Below, in pieces: positions 34,165 through 42,912 of a stretch of 64,000 nt of DNA. The DNA is from Butyricicoccus pullicaecorum (GTDB lineage Bacteria; Bacillota; Clostridia; Oscillospirales; Butyricicoccaceae), in contig JAGZIY010000001.1 in the NCBI GenBank assembly GCA_018365995.1, positions 62,001 to 126,000 on the forward strand, written 5' to 3'. Position 1 is the stretch's first letter. The number at the start of each line of letters is the position of its first letter. A model generated the notes under the pieces. It saw nothing but the letters and a program-made list of their open reading frames with translations, ran no database searches and was not told the DNA's origin. The translations under genes were made by a program, and so were the position numbers.

Positions 34165-34193
34165 TTGACTTTTTTCGTGCAAAGCGCTATAAT
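34165..34193 (+). promoter_or_regulatory. SigA promoter of secDF
   Basis: TTGACT (34165-34170), a 17-base spacer and a perfect TATAAT (34188-34193), about 40 bases before secD. Confidence 0.85.
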
Positions 34194-34231
34194 ACACCTT
34201 ATGTGTATCAAAGTCTTAGGAGGTTAGAAAC

Positions 34232-35566
34232 GTGAAAAAGAGCATTTTCTCTTTCATTGCTGTCCTGCTTGTGATTGGTGTTATGGCGGCAGCAGTGATT
34301 ACCGGATTTACCATTCCGGGCGGTTTTGTAACGCCGGTCAATATGTCGGCGGAAGATGCTGCAAATGCAAAGGTAATTATTCCAAGTATCCATGATGCAA
34401 CGAACGGTATTCGCCGTGGTCTGGATTTGGTAGGTGGTTCTTCTATTACATTCGAAGCCATTTTACCAGAAAATTATGATGAGAAGAATTTATCAGATGA
34501 TATGACAACGGCACAGAGCTTGCTTCGCAGTCGTTTGACCGCGGAAGGATACACAGAGGCAAATGTGTCCATTCAGGGAAACAATCGTCTGCTGGTCGAG
34601 ATTCCAAATATCAAAAATCCAGAGGACGCGGTACAGATGCTCGGCAAAACAGCAAAGCTGACCTTTGTCGATATGGCCGGAAAGGAATGGCTGACAGGCT
34701 CTGACGTGAAGAAGGCAACTGCTGTGTATGGCAGCGCTTCTGCAAGTTCGGTTGTCAGTGAGTGGTATGTTGCCCTTGAGTTCAAGTCTGATGCCATTCA
34801 GAAGTTCTATGAGGCAACCAGCGCGATTTCTCAGATGGATCCTGCAAGCGGTCAGAACAGGCTGGCAATCGTACTCGATGAGGAGGTTGTTTCTGCGCCT
34901 ATGGTCAGTGAGGCAATCAACAGCTCAACCTGTTCCATTAACGGAAATTTTACGGAGGAGTCTGCACGTGAACTTGCAAATCTGATCAATGTAGGTCAGC
35001 TGCCGTTTTCACTTAAGCAGGTAGAACTTCGCTCGGTTGGCCCGCAGTTGGGTGCCAATGCGCTGAAAACCAGTGTATATGCAGCGGCAATTGGTGTTGC
35101 GCTTGTATGTCTCTTTATGATCCTTGTTTATCGTTTGCCGGGCTTTATTGCCTGCATTGCGCTTGCGTTCTATTGTACGCTGGAGCTGATTGTGTTGGGG
35201 CTGCTGCATGTCAATCTATCTTTGCCGGGCATTGCAGGCATCATCCTGTCAATTGGTATGGCGGTCGATGCCAATGTCATTATTTTTGAGCGCATCAAGG
35301 AAGAACTGCGTGCAGGAAAGACCGTAAAGGCTGCAATCGATTCAGGATTTAAGCGAGCATTTACTGCCATTTTAGATTCCAACGTAACAACGCTGATTGC
35401 CGCTGGCGTGCTCTATTTCTTGGGAACAGGCACAATCGTTGGTTTTGCGACAACACTGGGACTGGGTGTCATTTTGTCTATGTTCACTGCACTGACGCTG
35501 ACACATTTCCTGCTCAACCGTATGGTTGATTTCAAGATTCGTAACGCAAAGGTTTACGGCGCGTAA
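34232..35566 (+). CDS. secD: Protein translocase subunit SecD
   Basis: A 444-residue membrane protein that uses proton motive force to pull proteins through SecYEG. It has an N-terminal helix (SFIAVLLVIGVMAAAVITG), the periplasmic-type domain with RRGLDLVGGSSITFEAIL, and five C-terminal helices starting at about residue 270 (VYAAAIGVALVCLFMILVYR), including GMAVDANVIIFERIKEEL. The start is GTG at 34232 with GGAGG upstream. secF follows after 16 bases. Confidence 0.95.
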   Translation: MKKSIFSFIAVLLVIGVMAAAVITGFTIPGGFVTPVNMSAEDAANAKVIIPSIHDATNGIRRGLDLVGGSSITFEAILPENYDEKNLSDDMTTAQSLLRSRLTAEGYTEANVSIQGNNRLLVEIPNIKNPEDAVQMLGKTAKLTFVDMAGKEWLTGSDVKKATAVYGSASASSVVSEWYVALEFKSDAIQKFYEATSAISQMDPASGQNRLAIVLDEEVVSAPMVSEAINSSTCSINGNFTEESARELANLINVGQLPFSLKQVELRSVGPQLGANALKTSVYAAAIGVALVCLFMILVYRLPGFIACIALAFYCTLELIVLGLLHVNLSLPGIAGIILSIGMAVDANVIIFERIKEELRAGKTVKAAIDSGFKRAFTAILDSNVTTLIAAGVLYFLGTGTIVGFATTLGLGVILSMFTALTLTHFLLNRMVDFKIRNAKVYGA

Positions 35567-35582
35567 GAGAGGAGGAATTGGA

Positions 35583-36497
35583 ATGAAAAATCAATTTTCG
35601 ATTGTAAAGCATTTTAAGATTTTCGCAGTCATTTCGATTCTGCTGTGCATTACAGGTCTTGTAAGCCTGCTGGCGCTGCCGTTTGGCGTGAATCTTTATA
35701 ATTTTGATATTGACTTTGCTGGTGGTACGCAGATGGAATTCCGCATGCCGGATACAAAGCTGGATGCAAAGGTATTAAATGAAATTCAGACGCTGGTGAA
35801 GGATACTACGGGAGTGACCCCGAATGCACCGCAGATAACGGGCGATAAGGGCGATACCGTAATTATCCGCTCGACCAGCCTGACCAGTGAGCAGCGTGCA
35901 TCTGTTATCAAGGCGATGCAGGAAAAGTACAAGCTGACCGACGATGATCTGATTTCCAATGAGGATGTCGGAAAGACGGTTGGTGATGACCTGAAAAAGG
36001 CGGCACTCTTGTCCGCTGTCATTGCGGTCATTTTGATGCTCATTTATATCTCGTTCCGGTTTGAGTTTACCTCTGGTCTTGCGGCTGTACTTTGCCTGAT
36101 TCATGACCTGCTGGTGATGCTCTCTGTTTATGTTCTGTTCCAGCTTCCGTTTAACCAGAACTTTATTGCGTGTGCGCTCACCATTCTTGGCTATTCGATC
36201 AACGCATCTATTATTGTATTTGACCGTATACGAGAGAATCTGCGCACTGCGCGAAAGGAGAGCTTTGAGTCCATTGCAGACCGCTCGATTTGGCAGACTA
36301 TGGGGCGTACCATCAATACTACGCTGACCACGTTGTTTACCATTGGTATGGTGTTCATTTTGGGTGTACCGTCTCTGCGTGACTTTACCCTGCCGCTGCT
36401 GATTGGTATTGTATCGGGTGCGTATTCCTCGATTTTCCTGTCGAGCTCTCTGTGGGCGTTCTTTAGAAAGCACCTCAGAAAGCGTCATCACGCATAA
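35583..36497 (+). CDS. secF: Protein translocase subunit SecF
   Basis: A 304-residue partner of SecD. It has an N-terminal helix (FKIFAVISILLCITGLVSLL), the DFAGGTQMEF signature, and a C-terminal bundle with LGYSINASIIVFDRIRENLR and TTLFTIGMVFILG. ATG at 35583 has GGAGG upstream; the earlier open frame overlaps secD and lacks such a site. A terminator follows at 36529. Confidence 0.95.
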   Translation: MKNQFSIVKHFKIFAVISILLCITGLVSLLALPFGVNLYNFDIDFAGGTQMEFRMPDTKLDAKVLNEIQTLVKDTTGVTPNAPQITGDKGDTVIIRSTSLTSEQRASVIKAMQEKYKLTDDDLISNEDVGKTVGDDLKKAALLSAVIAVILMLIYISFRFEFTSGLAAVLCLIHDLLVMLSVYVLFQLPFNQNFIACALTILGYSINASIIVFDRIRENLRTARKESFESIADRSIWQTMGRTINTTLTTLFTIGMVFILGVPSLRDFTLPLLIGIVSGAYSSIFLSSSLWAFFRKHLRKRHHA

Positions 36498-36524
36498 GGT
36501 GCTTGACAGTATAGCATTGTATGA

Positions 36525-36566
36525 AAGCAAAAGTCAGGCACTTGTCCTGACTTTTGTTGCTTTTTG
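36525..36566 (+). terminator. Intrinsic terminator of secDF
   Basis: Stem AAAAGTCAGG/CCTGACTTTT with a 7-base loop and a following T-rich stretch. Confidence 0.85.
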
Positions 36567-36599
36567 TACGAGAAATTTGATAAAAGGAGTGGAAAATTG

Positions 36600-37397
36600 A
36601 TGCGCTTGGGAATTTCGACAGCCTGCTTTTATCCACAGCCAATCGAGGAGACGATTGAACGGATTGCAGCGCTTGGGTTTCGTACCATTGAAATTTTTTT
36701 CAATACAGAGAGCGAATATGATATTTCGTTTTTGAATCATTTGAAAAACACAACAGAGCAGTTTGGAATCCAGATTGTTTCCATTCATCCATATACATCA
36801 CTAATGGAGGGAATGATGCTGTTTTCTGCCTATCCGCGCAGGACGAAGGACGGATTTGCGCAGTATCGAAGATATATGGAGGCGGCGGCTTATCTGGGTG
36901 CAGAGTATATGACATTCCATGGAGAACGGTTTATGGGTGATGACAGCTTGTTCGATCACATGGAGCGGGCGTATCATGTATATCATGCGCTGTGTGAGAT
37001 GGCACAGCAGACAGGAATTACACTTGCGCAGGAAAATGTTGCATGGTGCAAGTCTAAAGATCCCAGATATCTCGCGCTGCTTGTACAAAATGTGCCGGAG
37101 CTGCGATATACACTGGATATTAAGCAGGGCAATCGTGCAGGACAGCACTGGTCTCGTTATCTAGATGTGATACAAGAACGTCTGTGCAATATTCATATCA
37201 ACGACTATGACGAAGTAAATAGCTGTCTTTTGCCCGGTGCCGGCTGCATGGATTATGAGCAGCTTGCGCAGGCACTACAAAAAATACACTATGATAAGCA
37301 GATGCTGATCGAAGTATATTCCTCAAATTTTAGTCAGGACGGACAGATTCAGACAGCTGCTGACTTGTTGCAGCAAAAAATGGATTGCAGGATTTAA
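36600..37397 (+). CDS. Sugar-phosphate isomerase/epimerase (TIM barrel, AP-endonuclease family 2)
   Basis: A 265-residue xylose-isomerase-like TIM-barrel protein (LGISTACFYPQPIEETIERI, AALGFRTIEIFFN, YMTFHGERF, LAQENVAW, YTLDIKQGNRAG, NIHINDYDE and LIEVYSSNF). The conserved Glu, His and Asp on the barrel strands suggest a divalent-metal site. The substrate cannot be told; inositol- or ketose-type epimerisation is typical. ATG at 36600 has AAAGGAG 10 bases upstream. It stands alone, between secF and nrdR. Confidence 0.8.
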   Translation: MRLGISTACFYPQPIEETIERIAALGFRTIEIFFNTESEYDISFLNHLKNTTEQFGIQIVSIHPYTSLMEGMMLFSAYPRRTKDGFAQYRRYMEAAAYLGAEYMTFHGERFMGDDSLFDHMERAYHVYHALCEMAQQTGITLAQENVAWCKSKDPRYLALLVQNVPELRYTLDIKQGNRAGQHWSRYLDVIQERLCNIHINDYDEVNSCLLPGAGCMDYEQLAQALQKIHYDKQMLIEVYSSNFSQDGQIQTAADLLQQKMDCRI

Positions 37398-37565
37398 GGC
37401 GGCTGTACCACACGAGGTAAAACAGAAATCGCAGGACACAGCAGAACATTGCTGAGATAAAAGAATTTGATATCCAGAATACGGCGATATCAAAGGAGGA
37501 AAAGGCTTGTATCCATTTTTTTCTTTGCATACACAGGTTTTTTGATGATTTTATAAAAAATATCC

Positions 37566-37593
37566 TTGCGCTATGCAGTGAATATGATAAAAT
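37566..37593 (+). promoter_or_regulatory. SigA-type promoter of nrdR
   Basis: TTGCGC (37566-37571), a 16-base spacer and TAAAAT (37588-37593), about 50 bases before nrdR. Confidence 0.55.
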
Positions 37594-37642
37594 AGTAGAG
37601 GATATTTATATGATTTTATGGAAAGCAAAGTGAGTGATTTTT

Positions 37643-38101
37643 ATGAAGTGCCCGTTCTGTAACTACCCAGACAGTAAGGTTGTAGATTCGCGTCCAACCG
37701 ATGAAGGAACCAGTATTCGCCGCAGGCGGGAATGCCTTCACTGCCTCAAACGCTTTACGACCTATGAAACGGTTGAGCGTTTGCCGCTGATGCTGATTAA
37801 GCGCGACGGAACACGAGAGCCATATAACCGAAATAAATTGCTTTCTGGCGTGATGAAGGCGTGTGAAAAGCGGCCGGTTCCGCAGGCACGTCTGGAACAG
37901 CTTGTAGATTCCGTAGAGCAAAAACTATTTGGCACACTCGAAAGTGAAATTTCTTCTCAAAAAATTGGGGAAATGATTATGCAGGAACTTAAAAATGTGG
38001 ACGAAGTTGCCTATGTACGTTTCGCCTCGGTGTATAGACAGTTTAAGGATATCAATACATTTTTGGAAGAACTGAATTCACTGTTAAAGAATAAAACTTA
38101 A
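37643..38101 (+). CDS. nrdR: Ribonucleotide reductase repressor NrdR
   Basis: A 152-residue repressor with an N-terminal zinc ribbon (MKCPFCNYPDSKVVDSRPTD, RRRRECLHCLKRFTTYE) and a central ATP-cone that senses ATP/dATP (VIKRDGTREPYN-like LIKRDGTREPYNRNKLLSGV). It binds pairs of NrdR boxes at nrd promoters. ATG at 37643 fits the family start, and the ribosome site is weak. Its probable target nrdDG lies 17 kb downstream in this window, with box-like sequences. Confidence 0.95.
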   Translation: MKCPFCNYPDSKVVDSRPTDEGTSIRRRRECLHCLKRFTTYETVERLPLMLIKRDGTREPYNRNKLLSGVMKACEKRPVPQARLEQLVDSVEQKLFGTLESEISSQKIGEMIMQELKNVDEVAYVRFASVYRQFKDINTFLEELNSLLKNKT

Positions 38102-38125
38102 TGGTAGCATGATGGAGGAAAATCA

Positions 38126-38737
38126 ATGGAAGCAGCAATCACAGCTGGGTGGGATGCAATTACGCAAACTTTCCTGCACTTGTATCCGAACCAGACAGAC
38201 CCCGTACATTATGCGCCGATGATTTCTTATCGTTTGGGCGGCGATGACCCGTTGGATGGAATCAGCATCTATGACGGCGGCTCCTTTTATCATTTTGTGA
38301 CCTACGGTTTATCAGAACTTTATGAAAAGGAATCCAATCAGCCGGAATACAGTGGATTTGGGTTTGAACTGACTCTGAAGGTAGCTAAGGATGGGATTCG
38401 CAAAAGAGAGCGTGAGCAGAAAAATATTTGCGGTATCTTGCAGACGATTGCACGAATGTCCTTTGAAAGCGGAGATATTTTTATGCCGGGAGAATATATC
38501 TATACCGGACAGACTTCAGGTATGGATGCAGATGGTACATCTCAGATTACTGGCTTCATCACAATGGAGGATCCCATTGGAACCATTAAGACCCCCAATG
38601 GAACCGTGCAGTTTGTGCAGCTTGTGGGGGCGACAAATACAGAATTACAAATGCTGATTCATAAAGAAAAAACCGTTCTAGATATTTTAGCGCAGATTCC
38701 AGAGGGAATTACCGATTATCGCCGAACCGCTCCGTAA
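38126..38737 (+). CDS. Suppressor-of-fused (SUFU) domain protein
   Basis: A 203-residue protein of the bacterial SUFU-domain family (GWDAITQTFLHLYPNQTDPV, GGDDPLDGISIYDGGSFYHF, FVTYGLSELYEKESNQ, YSGFGFELTLKV). In bacteria these domains occur as stand-alone proteins and as immunity proteins to polymorphic toxins. No toxin gene is visible nearby, so a domesticated or housekeeping role is equally possible. GGAGG precedes the ATG. It lies 24 bases after nrdR and is followed by a terminator. Confidence 0.82.
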   Translation: MEAAITAGWDAITQTFLHLYPNQTDPVHYAPMISYRLGGDDPLDGISIYDGGSFYHFVTYGLSELYEKESNQPEYSGFGFELTLKVAKDGIRKREREQKNICGILQTIARMSFESGDIFMPGEYIYTGQTSGMDADGTSQITGFITMEDPIGTIKTPNGTVQFVQLVGATNTELQMLIHKEKTVLDILAQIPEGITDYRRTAP

Positions 38738-38767
38738 AAGAGAGGATATTGATTTATGGGAACTGCG

Positions 38768-38799
38768 AAAAAATCGACCCAAAGGGGTCGATTTTTTTT
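38768..38799 (+). terminator. Intrinsic terminator after the SUFU gene
   Basis: Stem AAATCGACCC/GGGGTCGATTT with a 3-base loop and a run of Ts. Confidence 0.88.
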
Positions 38800-38939
38800 A
38801 TGAGGCAATAGCGATGCAGATAAAGAAATATTTCTTCTAATTATACAAAACCTAGGTTATCTAAAATAAAAAATAAAATCCGAAACCAAAAACAGAAAAA
38901 ACGACAACTGACAACTATCGACACCGATTGATAAATAGA

Positions 38940-38987
38940 AAAACACCCCCAGCCAATACCATAAGAGGTAACGGTTGGAGATGTTTG
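38940..38987 (-). terminator. Intrinsic terminator of fabD (minus strand)
   Basis: Read on the minus strand, a long stem with G-U pairs (AACATCTCCAACC with GGCTGGGGGTGTT) ends in a T-run, about 30 bases after the fabD stop. The AT-rich stretch 38800-38939 between the two terminators holds nothing else that I can identify. Confidence 0.7.
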
Positions 38988-39017
38988 ATTCTACGACATA
39001 TCAATGTATAAGATTAC

Positions 39018-39938
39018 TTAAATATTTTGTGCAGCGGCATAAAGTTCTTCTGTAGTTTCCACAGTACGAATGGCAAAATCCTTGCTGATTTTCTTTGCAA
39101 AGCCTGCAAGCGTTTTTCCCGGACCAATTTCCACGCCGGAACAAAGACCTGCTGCCATACCATTTGCAACCAGTTCTTTCCAACGGACAGGAGAGCACAT
39201 GTGCTTTTCCAGATGGAGCGGCAAATCGGTGAGCATTAAGAGGTTGCCCGTCACGTTGCTATAAATAGGCATGGTTGGAGTGTGTACAGACAAGGTTTCG
39301 GCAAAGGCACGCAGTTCTTTCGCTGCATCTGCCATGAGGGAAGTATGGAATGCACCACTGACGGCAAGTGGTAGAGCACGGCGTGCGCCAGCTTCCTTGC
39401 AGGCTGCAATTGCCTGCTCCACGGCAGAACGCTCACCAGCAATGACAAGCTGATTGGGGCAGTTGTAGTTGACAGGGAATACAACACCAGAAACCGATGC
39501 ACAAGCCTGCTCAACCGCCTCATCAGACAGTCCCAAAACAGCTGCCATGCAGCCGTCCATAGAGTCGGCAGCCTGCTGCATAAGCTGTCCTCGACGGAGT
39601 ACCAGTCGGATACCGTCCTCAAAGGAAAGAATACCCGATGCGACTAAAGCAGTATATTCACCGAGCGAAAATCCTGCACATGCACGGAACCGGATTCCTG
39701 CATCGAGCAGCGCTGCGTATGCGGCAAAAGAATGTGTGAAAATCGCGATTTGAGAATGTACTGTGCGGTTTAATTCTTCCTGCGTGCTTTCAAAGCACAG
39801 TGCTCTTACATCTGTTTGTGCCACGGTACAAGCGCGGTCAAAAATTTCCTTTGCTGCTGCATTGTTTTCGTACAAGTCCTTTCCCATGGCAGGATGTTGT
39901 GCACCCTGCCCGGGAAAAAATGCAAAACCATATTCCAT
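39018..39938 (-). CDS. fabD: Malonyl-CoA:ACP transacylase
   Basis: A 306-residue enzyme loading malonyl groups onto ACP. It has the N-terminal GFAFFPGQGAQHPAMGKDLY, the nucleophilic Ser in AGFSLGEYTALVASG, and the catalytic His in VSGAFHTSLM. ATG at 39938 has AGAGGAG upstream. Unlike the usual order (fabK-fabD-fabG), it is encoded on the opposite strand from the rest of the fatty acid genes and shares a symmetric promoter region with fabH. Confidence 0.95.
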   Translation of the reverse strand: MEYGFAFFPGQGAQHPAMGKDLYENNAAAKEIFDRACTVAQTDVRALCFESTQEELNRTVHSQIAIFTHSFAAYAALLDAGIRFRACAGFSLGEYTALVASGILSFEDGIRLVLRRGQLMQQAADSMDGCMAAVLGLSDEAVEQACASVSGVVFPVNYNCPNQLVIAGERSAVEQAIAACKEAGARRALPLAVSGAFHTSLMADAAKELRAFAETLSVHTPTMPIYSNVTGNLLMLTDLPLHLEKHMCSPVRWKELVANGMAAGLCSGVEIGPGKTLAGFAKKISKDFAIRTVETTEELYAAAQNI

Positions 39939-40016
39939 AAAATGTGCTCCTCTGCAATTCGTAGTTTTCAAAACTACTTATTTTTTCATATTTTTGGTTT
40001 TTCTGCGAAGAAAAGG

Positions 40017-40066
40017 TTGACATACCAATTGCATCTTATTATAATATTATAAGATTACTTTGTCAA
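40017..40066. promoter_or_regulatory. Overlapping bidirectional SigA promoter for fabD and fabH
   Basis: Plus strand: TTGACA (40017-40022), a 17-base spacer, TATAAT (40040-40045). Minus strand: TTGACA (40066-40061), a 17-base spacer, TATAAT (40043-40038). Both are perfect consensus, and the two -10 elements overlap by four bases at the centre of a near-palindrome (ATCTTAT ... ATAAGAT, 40033-40055). Only one polymerase could sit here at a time. Transcripts run outward to fabD and fabH. Confidence 0.85.
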
Positions 40067-40176
40067 TCAAACTATCGTCAAAATTCTCCCTTATATGCGA
40101 ATTTGGCGGCTGCAAGAGGGATTGATGAAGTAAATTTTTTCATGCAGAGCAATGATATCGCTGTGCTTGTCGAAAT

Positions 40177-41193
40177 GTGAAAATAGAGCTGAAGGATAAC
40201 GCAGGGAGCGTGAATGATATCGGTACAAAACTAATTGGAACAGGCAGCTATGTGCCTGAGTTTAAGTTGACAAATGAGCTGCTTGAGTCTATGGTAGATA
40301 CCAATGATGAATGGATTCAAAAGCGGACAGGCATTAAGGAGCGCAGGATTGCACAGAATATAGCAACTTGGGAAATGGCTCTCAAGGCTTCCTGCTGTGC
40401 GCTTGCTGATGCGGCACTTTCCGCAGAAGAACTGGATCTCATTCTTGTGGGAACGGTGACGCCAGATTTCTTTACGCCATCTGTTGCCTGCATGGTACAG
40501 GGTAAGCTTGGTGCAAAGCGTGCAATGGCATTTGACTTGAGTGCCGCTTGTTCGGGATTTGTTTACTGTCTGGAGGTTGCAGACAGCTTTATTCGATCTG
40601 GAAAGGCAAAGAATGTCCTAATTATCTGTGCGGAAACCCTAAGTCGTATTATTGATTATAAAGATCGCTCTACTTGTGTAATTTTTGGAGATGGCGCGGC
40701 GGCAGCGGTTGTGCAGGCATCAGATATCGAGGAAGGCGTGCTTGCTACATATATGCGCGCCAACGGCGTTTTGGGTGAGTGTTTAAAAGCAAATGCACTG
40801 CCGCAGGAAAATCCATTAGAGGAGCCCAGAGGCGCACATGCGGATCGCTTTTTGCAAATGGCCGGCAGTGAGGTGTTCCGATTTACCGCAGCAGCAGTGC
40901 CGGAAGCAATCGATGCAGTGCTGCATGAGGCAGGTATAACACCAGAGCAGATTGACTGGTTCGTGTTGCATCAGGCGAATGTTCGTATTTTGAATATGAT
41001 CACAACACGTTATGGCTTAGACCCTGATAAGGTATATGTCAACATCGATCGTTTTGGCAATACCTCTGGTGTTAGTATTCCGCTTTGTCTAGATGAAATG
41101 CGGAAAAATGGACAGCTTCGGTCAGGGCAATGTGTCGTTGTGTGTGGATTTGGCGGCGGCTTAACCTATGGCGCTGCTGTGATTCGGATTTGA
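40177..41193 (+). CDS. fabH: Beta-ketoacyl-ACP synthase III
   Basis: A condensing enzyme that starts fatty acid synthesis from acetyl- or branched acyl-CoA and malonyl-ACP. The catalytic triad is visible: Cys125 in FDLSAACSGFVYCLE, His in FVLHQANVRIL and Asn in RFGNTSGVSIPL. The start is uncertain: GTG at 40177 gives 338 residues with no clear ribosome site, while GTG at 40210 fits the usual N-terminus (GTKLIGTGSYVPE) better, with GGGAG very close. It is first in the ten-gene fab-acc cluster. Confidence 0.93.
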   Translation: MKIELKDNAGSVNDIGTKLIGTGSYVPEFKLTNELLESMVDTNDEWIQKRTGIKERRIAQNIATWEMALKASCCALADAALSAEELDLILVGTVTPDFFTPSVACMVQGKLGAKRAMAFDLSAACSGFVYCLEVADSFIRSGKAKNVLIICAETLSRIIDYKDRSTCVIFGDGAAAAVVQASDIEEGVLATYMRANGVLGECLKANALPQENPLEEPRGAHADRFLQMAGSEVFRFTAAAVPEAIDAVLHEAGITPEQIDWFVLHQANVRILNMITTRYGLDPDKVYVNIDRFGNTSGVSIPLCLDEMRKNGQLRSGQCVVVCGFGGGLTYGAAVIRI

Positions 41194-41203
41194 GGAGGAT
41201 ATC

Positions 41204-42160
41204 ATGAAAACCAGAATTACAGAGTTATTGGGGATTGAATATCCCGTTTTTCAGGGTGCAATGGCATGGATCGCAGAGGGAACGCTTGCTGCCGCGGTGA
41301 GTGAAGCGGGTGGTCTTGGCATTATTGCAGGCGGTGCGGCACCAGCCGAGGTGATCCGCGCACAAATTCACAAAGCCCGTGCTGCGACCAAAAAGCCGAT
41401 TGGACTGAATATCATGCTGCTCAGTCCGAATGCAGATGAATTGGCACAGTTGGCAATTGATGAGAAAATTGAAGTTGTCACCACAGGTGCTGGCAATCCG
41501 GCAAAATATATTCCTGCATGGAAGGACGCTGGCGTGAAGGTAATTCCAGTTGTGGCATCGGTGGCGCTTGCAAAGCGTATGGAGCGTGCTGGAGCAGATG
41601 CTGTCATTGCAGAGGGGATGGAGGCCGGTGGTCATATTGGTGAAACCACGACCATGGCACTTTTGCCGCAGGTCGTTGATGCCGTAGAAATTCCGGTCAT
41701 TGGCGCTGGAGGAGTCGGAGATGGACGCGGTGTTGCCGCAATGCTGATGTTGGGCGCAGAGGGCGTTCAGTGTGGTACGATTTTCCTAACCTCTCAAGAA
41801 TGTCAGATTTCGGAAAAATACAAGGAATTGGTTCTCAAGGCAAGTGATATCTCAACCATTGTAACCGGACGTGCAAACGGGCACCCTGTACGTTCCCTCA
41901 AATCTCCGGTGACCAGAAAATGTGCACAGCTTGAAAAGGCTGGAGATGACCGTTCGCTGGAAGAAATTGAGGAAATGACTGCAGGGTCTCTGCGTAAGGC
42001 TGTACAGGACGGGAACTTTGAAGAAGGAACCTTTATGGCGGGACAGATTGCAGGCATGTTAAATACGCCTATGACCTGTCAGGCAATTGTAGAAAAGCTA
42101 ATCCATGGTGCCGAACAAGTGATAGAGGCACGGACAGCACGATTGGGAAAGGAAGGTTAA
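41204..42160 (+). CDS. fabK: Enoyl-ACP reductase II (FMN-dependent)
   Basis: A 318-residue FabK-type flavoprotein of the nitronate monooxygenase fold, doing the last reduction of each fatty acid elongation cycle with NAD(P)H. It has FQGAMAWIAEGTLAAAVSEA, GLGIIAGGAAPAEVI, EGMEAGGHIGETTTMALLPQ and GAGGVGDGRGVAAMLMLGAE. FabK replaces FabI and is insensitive to triclosan in known examples. A strong GGAGG lies before the ATG. Confidence 0.94.
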   Translation: MKTRITELLGIEYPVFQGAMAWIAEGTLAAAVSEAGGLGIIAGGAAPAEVIRAQIHKARAATKKPIGLNIMLLSPNADELAQLAIDEKIEVVTTGAGNPAKYIPAWKDAGVKVIPVVASVALAKRMERAGADAVIAEGMEAGGHIGETTTMALLPQVVDAVEIPVIGAGGVGDGRGVAAMLMLGAEGVQCGTIFLTSQECQISEKYKELVLKASDISTIVTGRANGHPVRSLKSPVTRKCAQLEKAGDDRSLEEIEEMTAGSLRKAVQDGNFEEGTFMAGQIAGMLNTPMTCQAIVEKLIHGAEQVIEARTARLGKEG

Positions 42161-42168
42161 CTGACAAT

Positions 42169-42900
42169 ATGGCAGTTGCAATTATTACAGGCGGTTCACG
42201 TGGCATCGGCGCAGCAATCGCACAAAAGCTTGCCGAGCAGGGACATGATGTTGTCATTAACTGTGCATCCTCCGTGGAGAAAGCAGAGACTGTTGCAGAA
42301 AAGTGTCGTGCTTATGGCGTTCGCGCAGTGGCAAAGGCTTGGGACGTTGCTGATTTTGCAGCATGTGATGCTGCGCTCAAGGAAATCAAGGAAGAGCTTG
42401 GCGTACCGGAAATTTTGGTCAACAATGCCGGCATCACACGCGACGGCTTATTGGTACGCATGAGCGAAGAACAATTTGACGAAGTCATTCGAATCAATTT
42501 AAAGGGTGCCTTTCACATGCTGCGCCTATGTGGTGCGATGATGCTCCGCGCCAAAGCAGGACGTATTATAAACATCAGCTCGGTTGCCGGTGTGGCGGGC
42601 AATGCGGGACAAGTCAATTATGCAGCATCTAAGGCCGGACTCATTGGCATGACCAAATCGGCAGCAAGAGAACTTGGCAGCCGTGGAATCACTGTCAATG
42701 CAGTTGCACCGGGCTTTATTGAAACAGATATGACAGAAAACCTGCCAGAGGAACTCAAGGAAGGCGCAAAGAAGCAGATTGCACTGGGACGCTTTGGAAA
42801 GCCAGAAGAAATTGCGAGTGTTGTGGCATTTTTGGCATCTGATGCAGCAGCGTATGTGACAGGGCAGGTCATCGTGATAGATGGCGGAATGGGGATATAA
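42169..42900 (+). CDS. fabG: 3-oxoacyl-ACP reductase
   Basis: A 243-residue short-chain dehydrogenase. It shows the NADP-binding AIITGGSRGIGAAIAQKLAE, NNAG (ILVNNAGITRDGLLVRMSEE), the catalytic Ser (INISSVAGVAGNAGQVNYAA) and the YAASK tyrosine/lysine. The substrate-binding ITVNAVAPGFIETDMTE follows. It reduces beta-ketoacyl-ACP. It lies 8 bases after fabK in the operon. Confidence 0.95.
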   Translation: MAVAIITGGSRGIGAAIAQKLAEQGHDVVINCASSVEKAETVAEKCRAYGVRAVAKAWDVADFAACDAALKEIKEELGVPEILVNNAGITRDGLLVRMSEEQFDEVIRINLKGAFHMLRLCGAMMLRAKAGRIINISSVAGVAGNAGQVNYAASKAGLIGMTKSAARELGSRGITVNAVAPGFIETDMTENLPEELKEGAKKQIALGRFGKPEEIASVVAFLASDAAAYVTGQVIVIDGGMGI

Positions 42901-42912
42901 GAGAGGTCTTTT

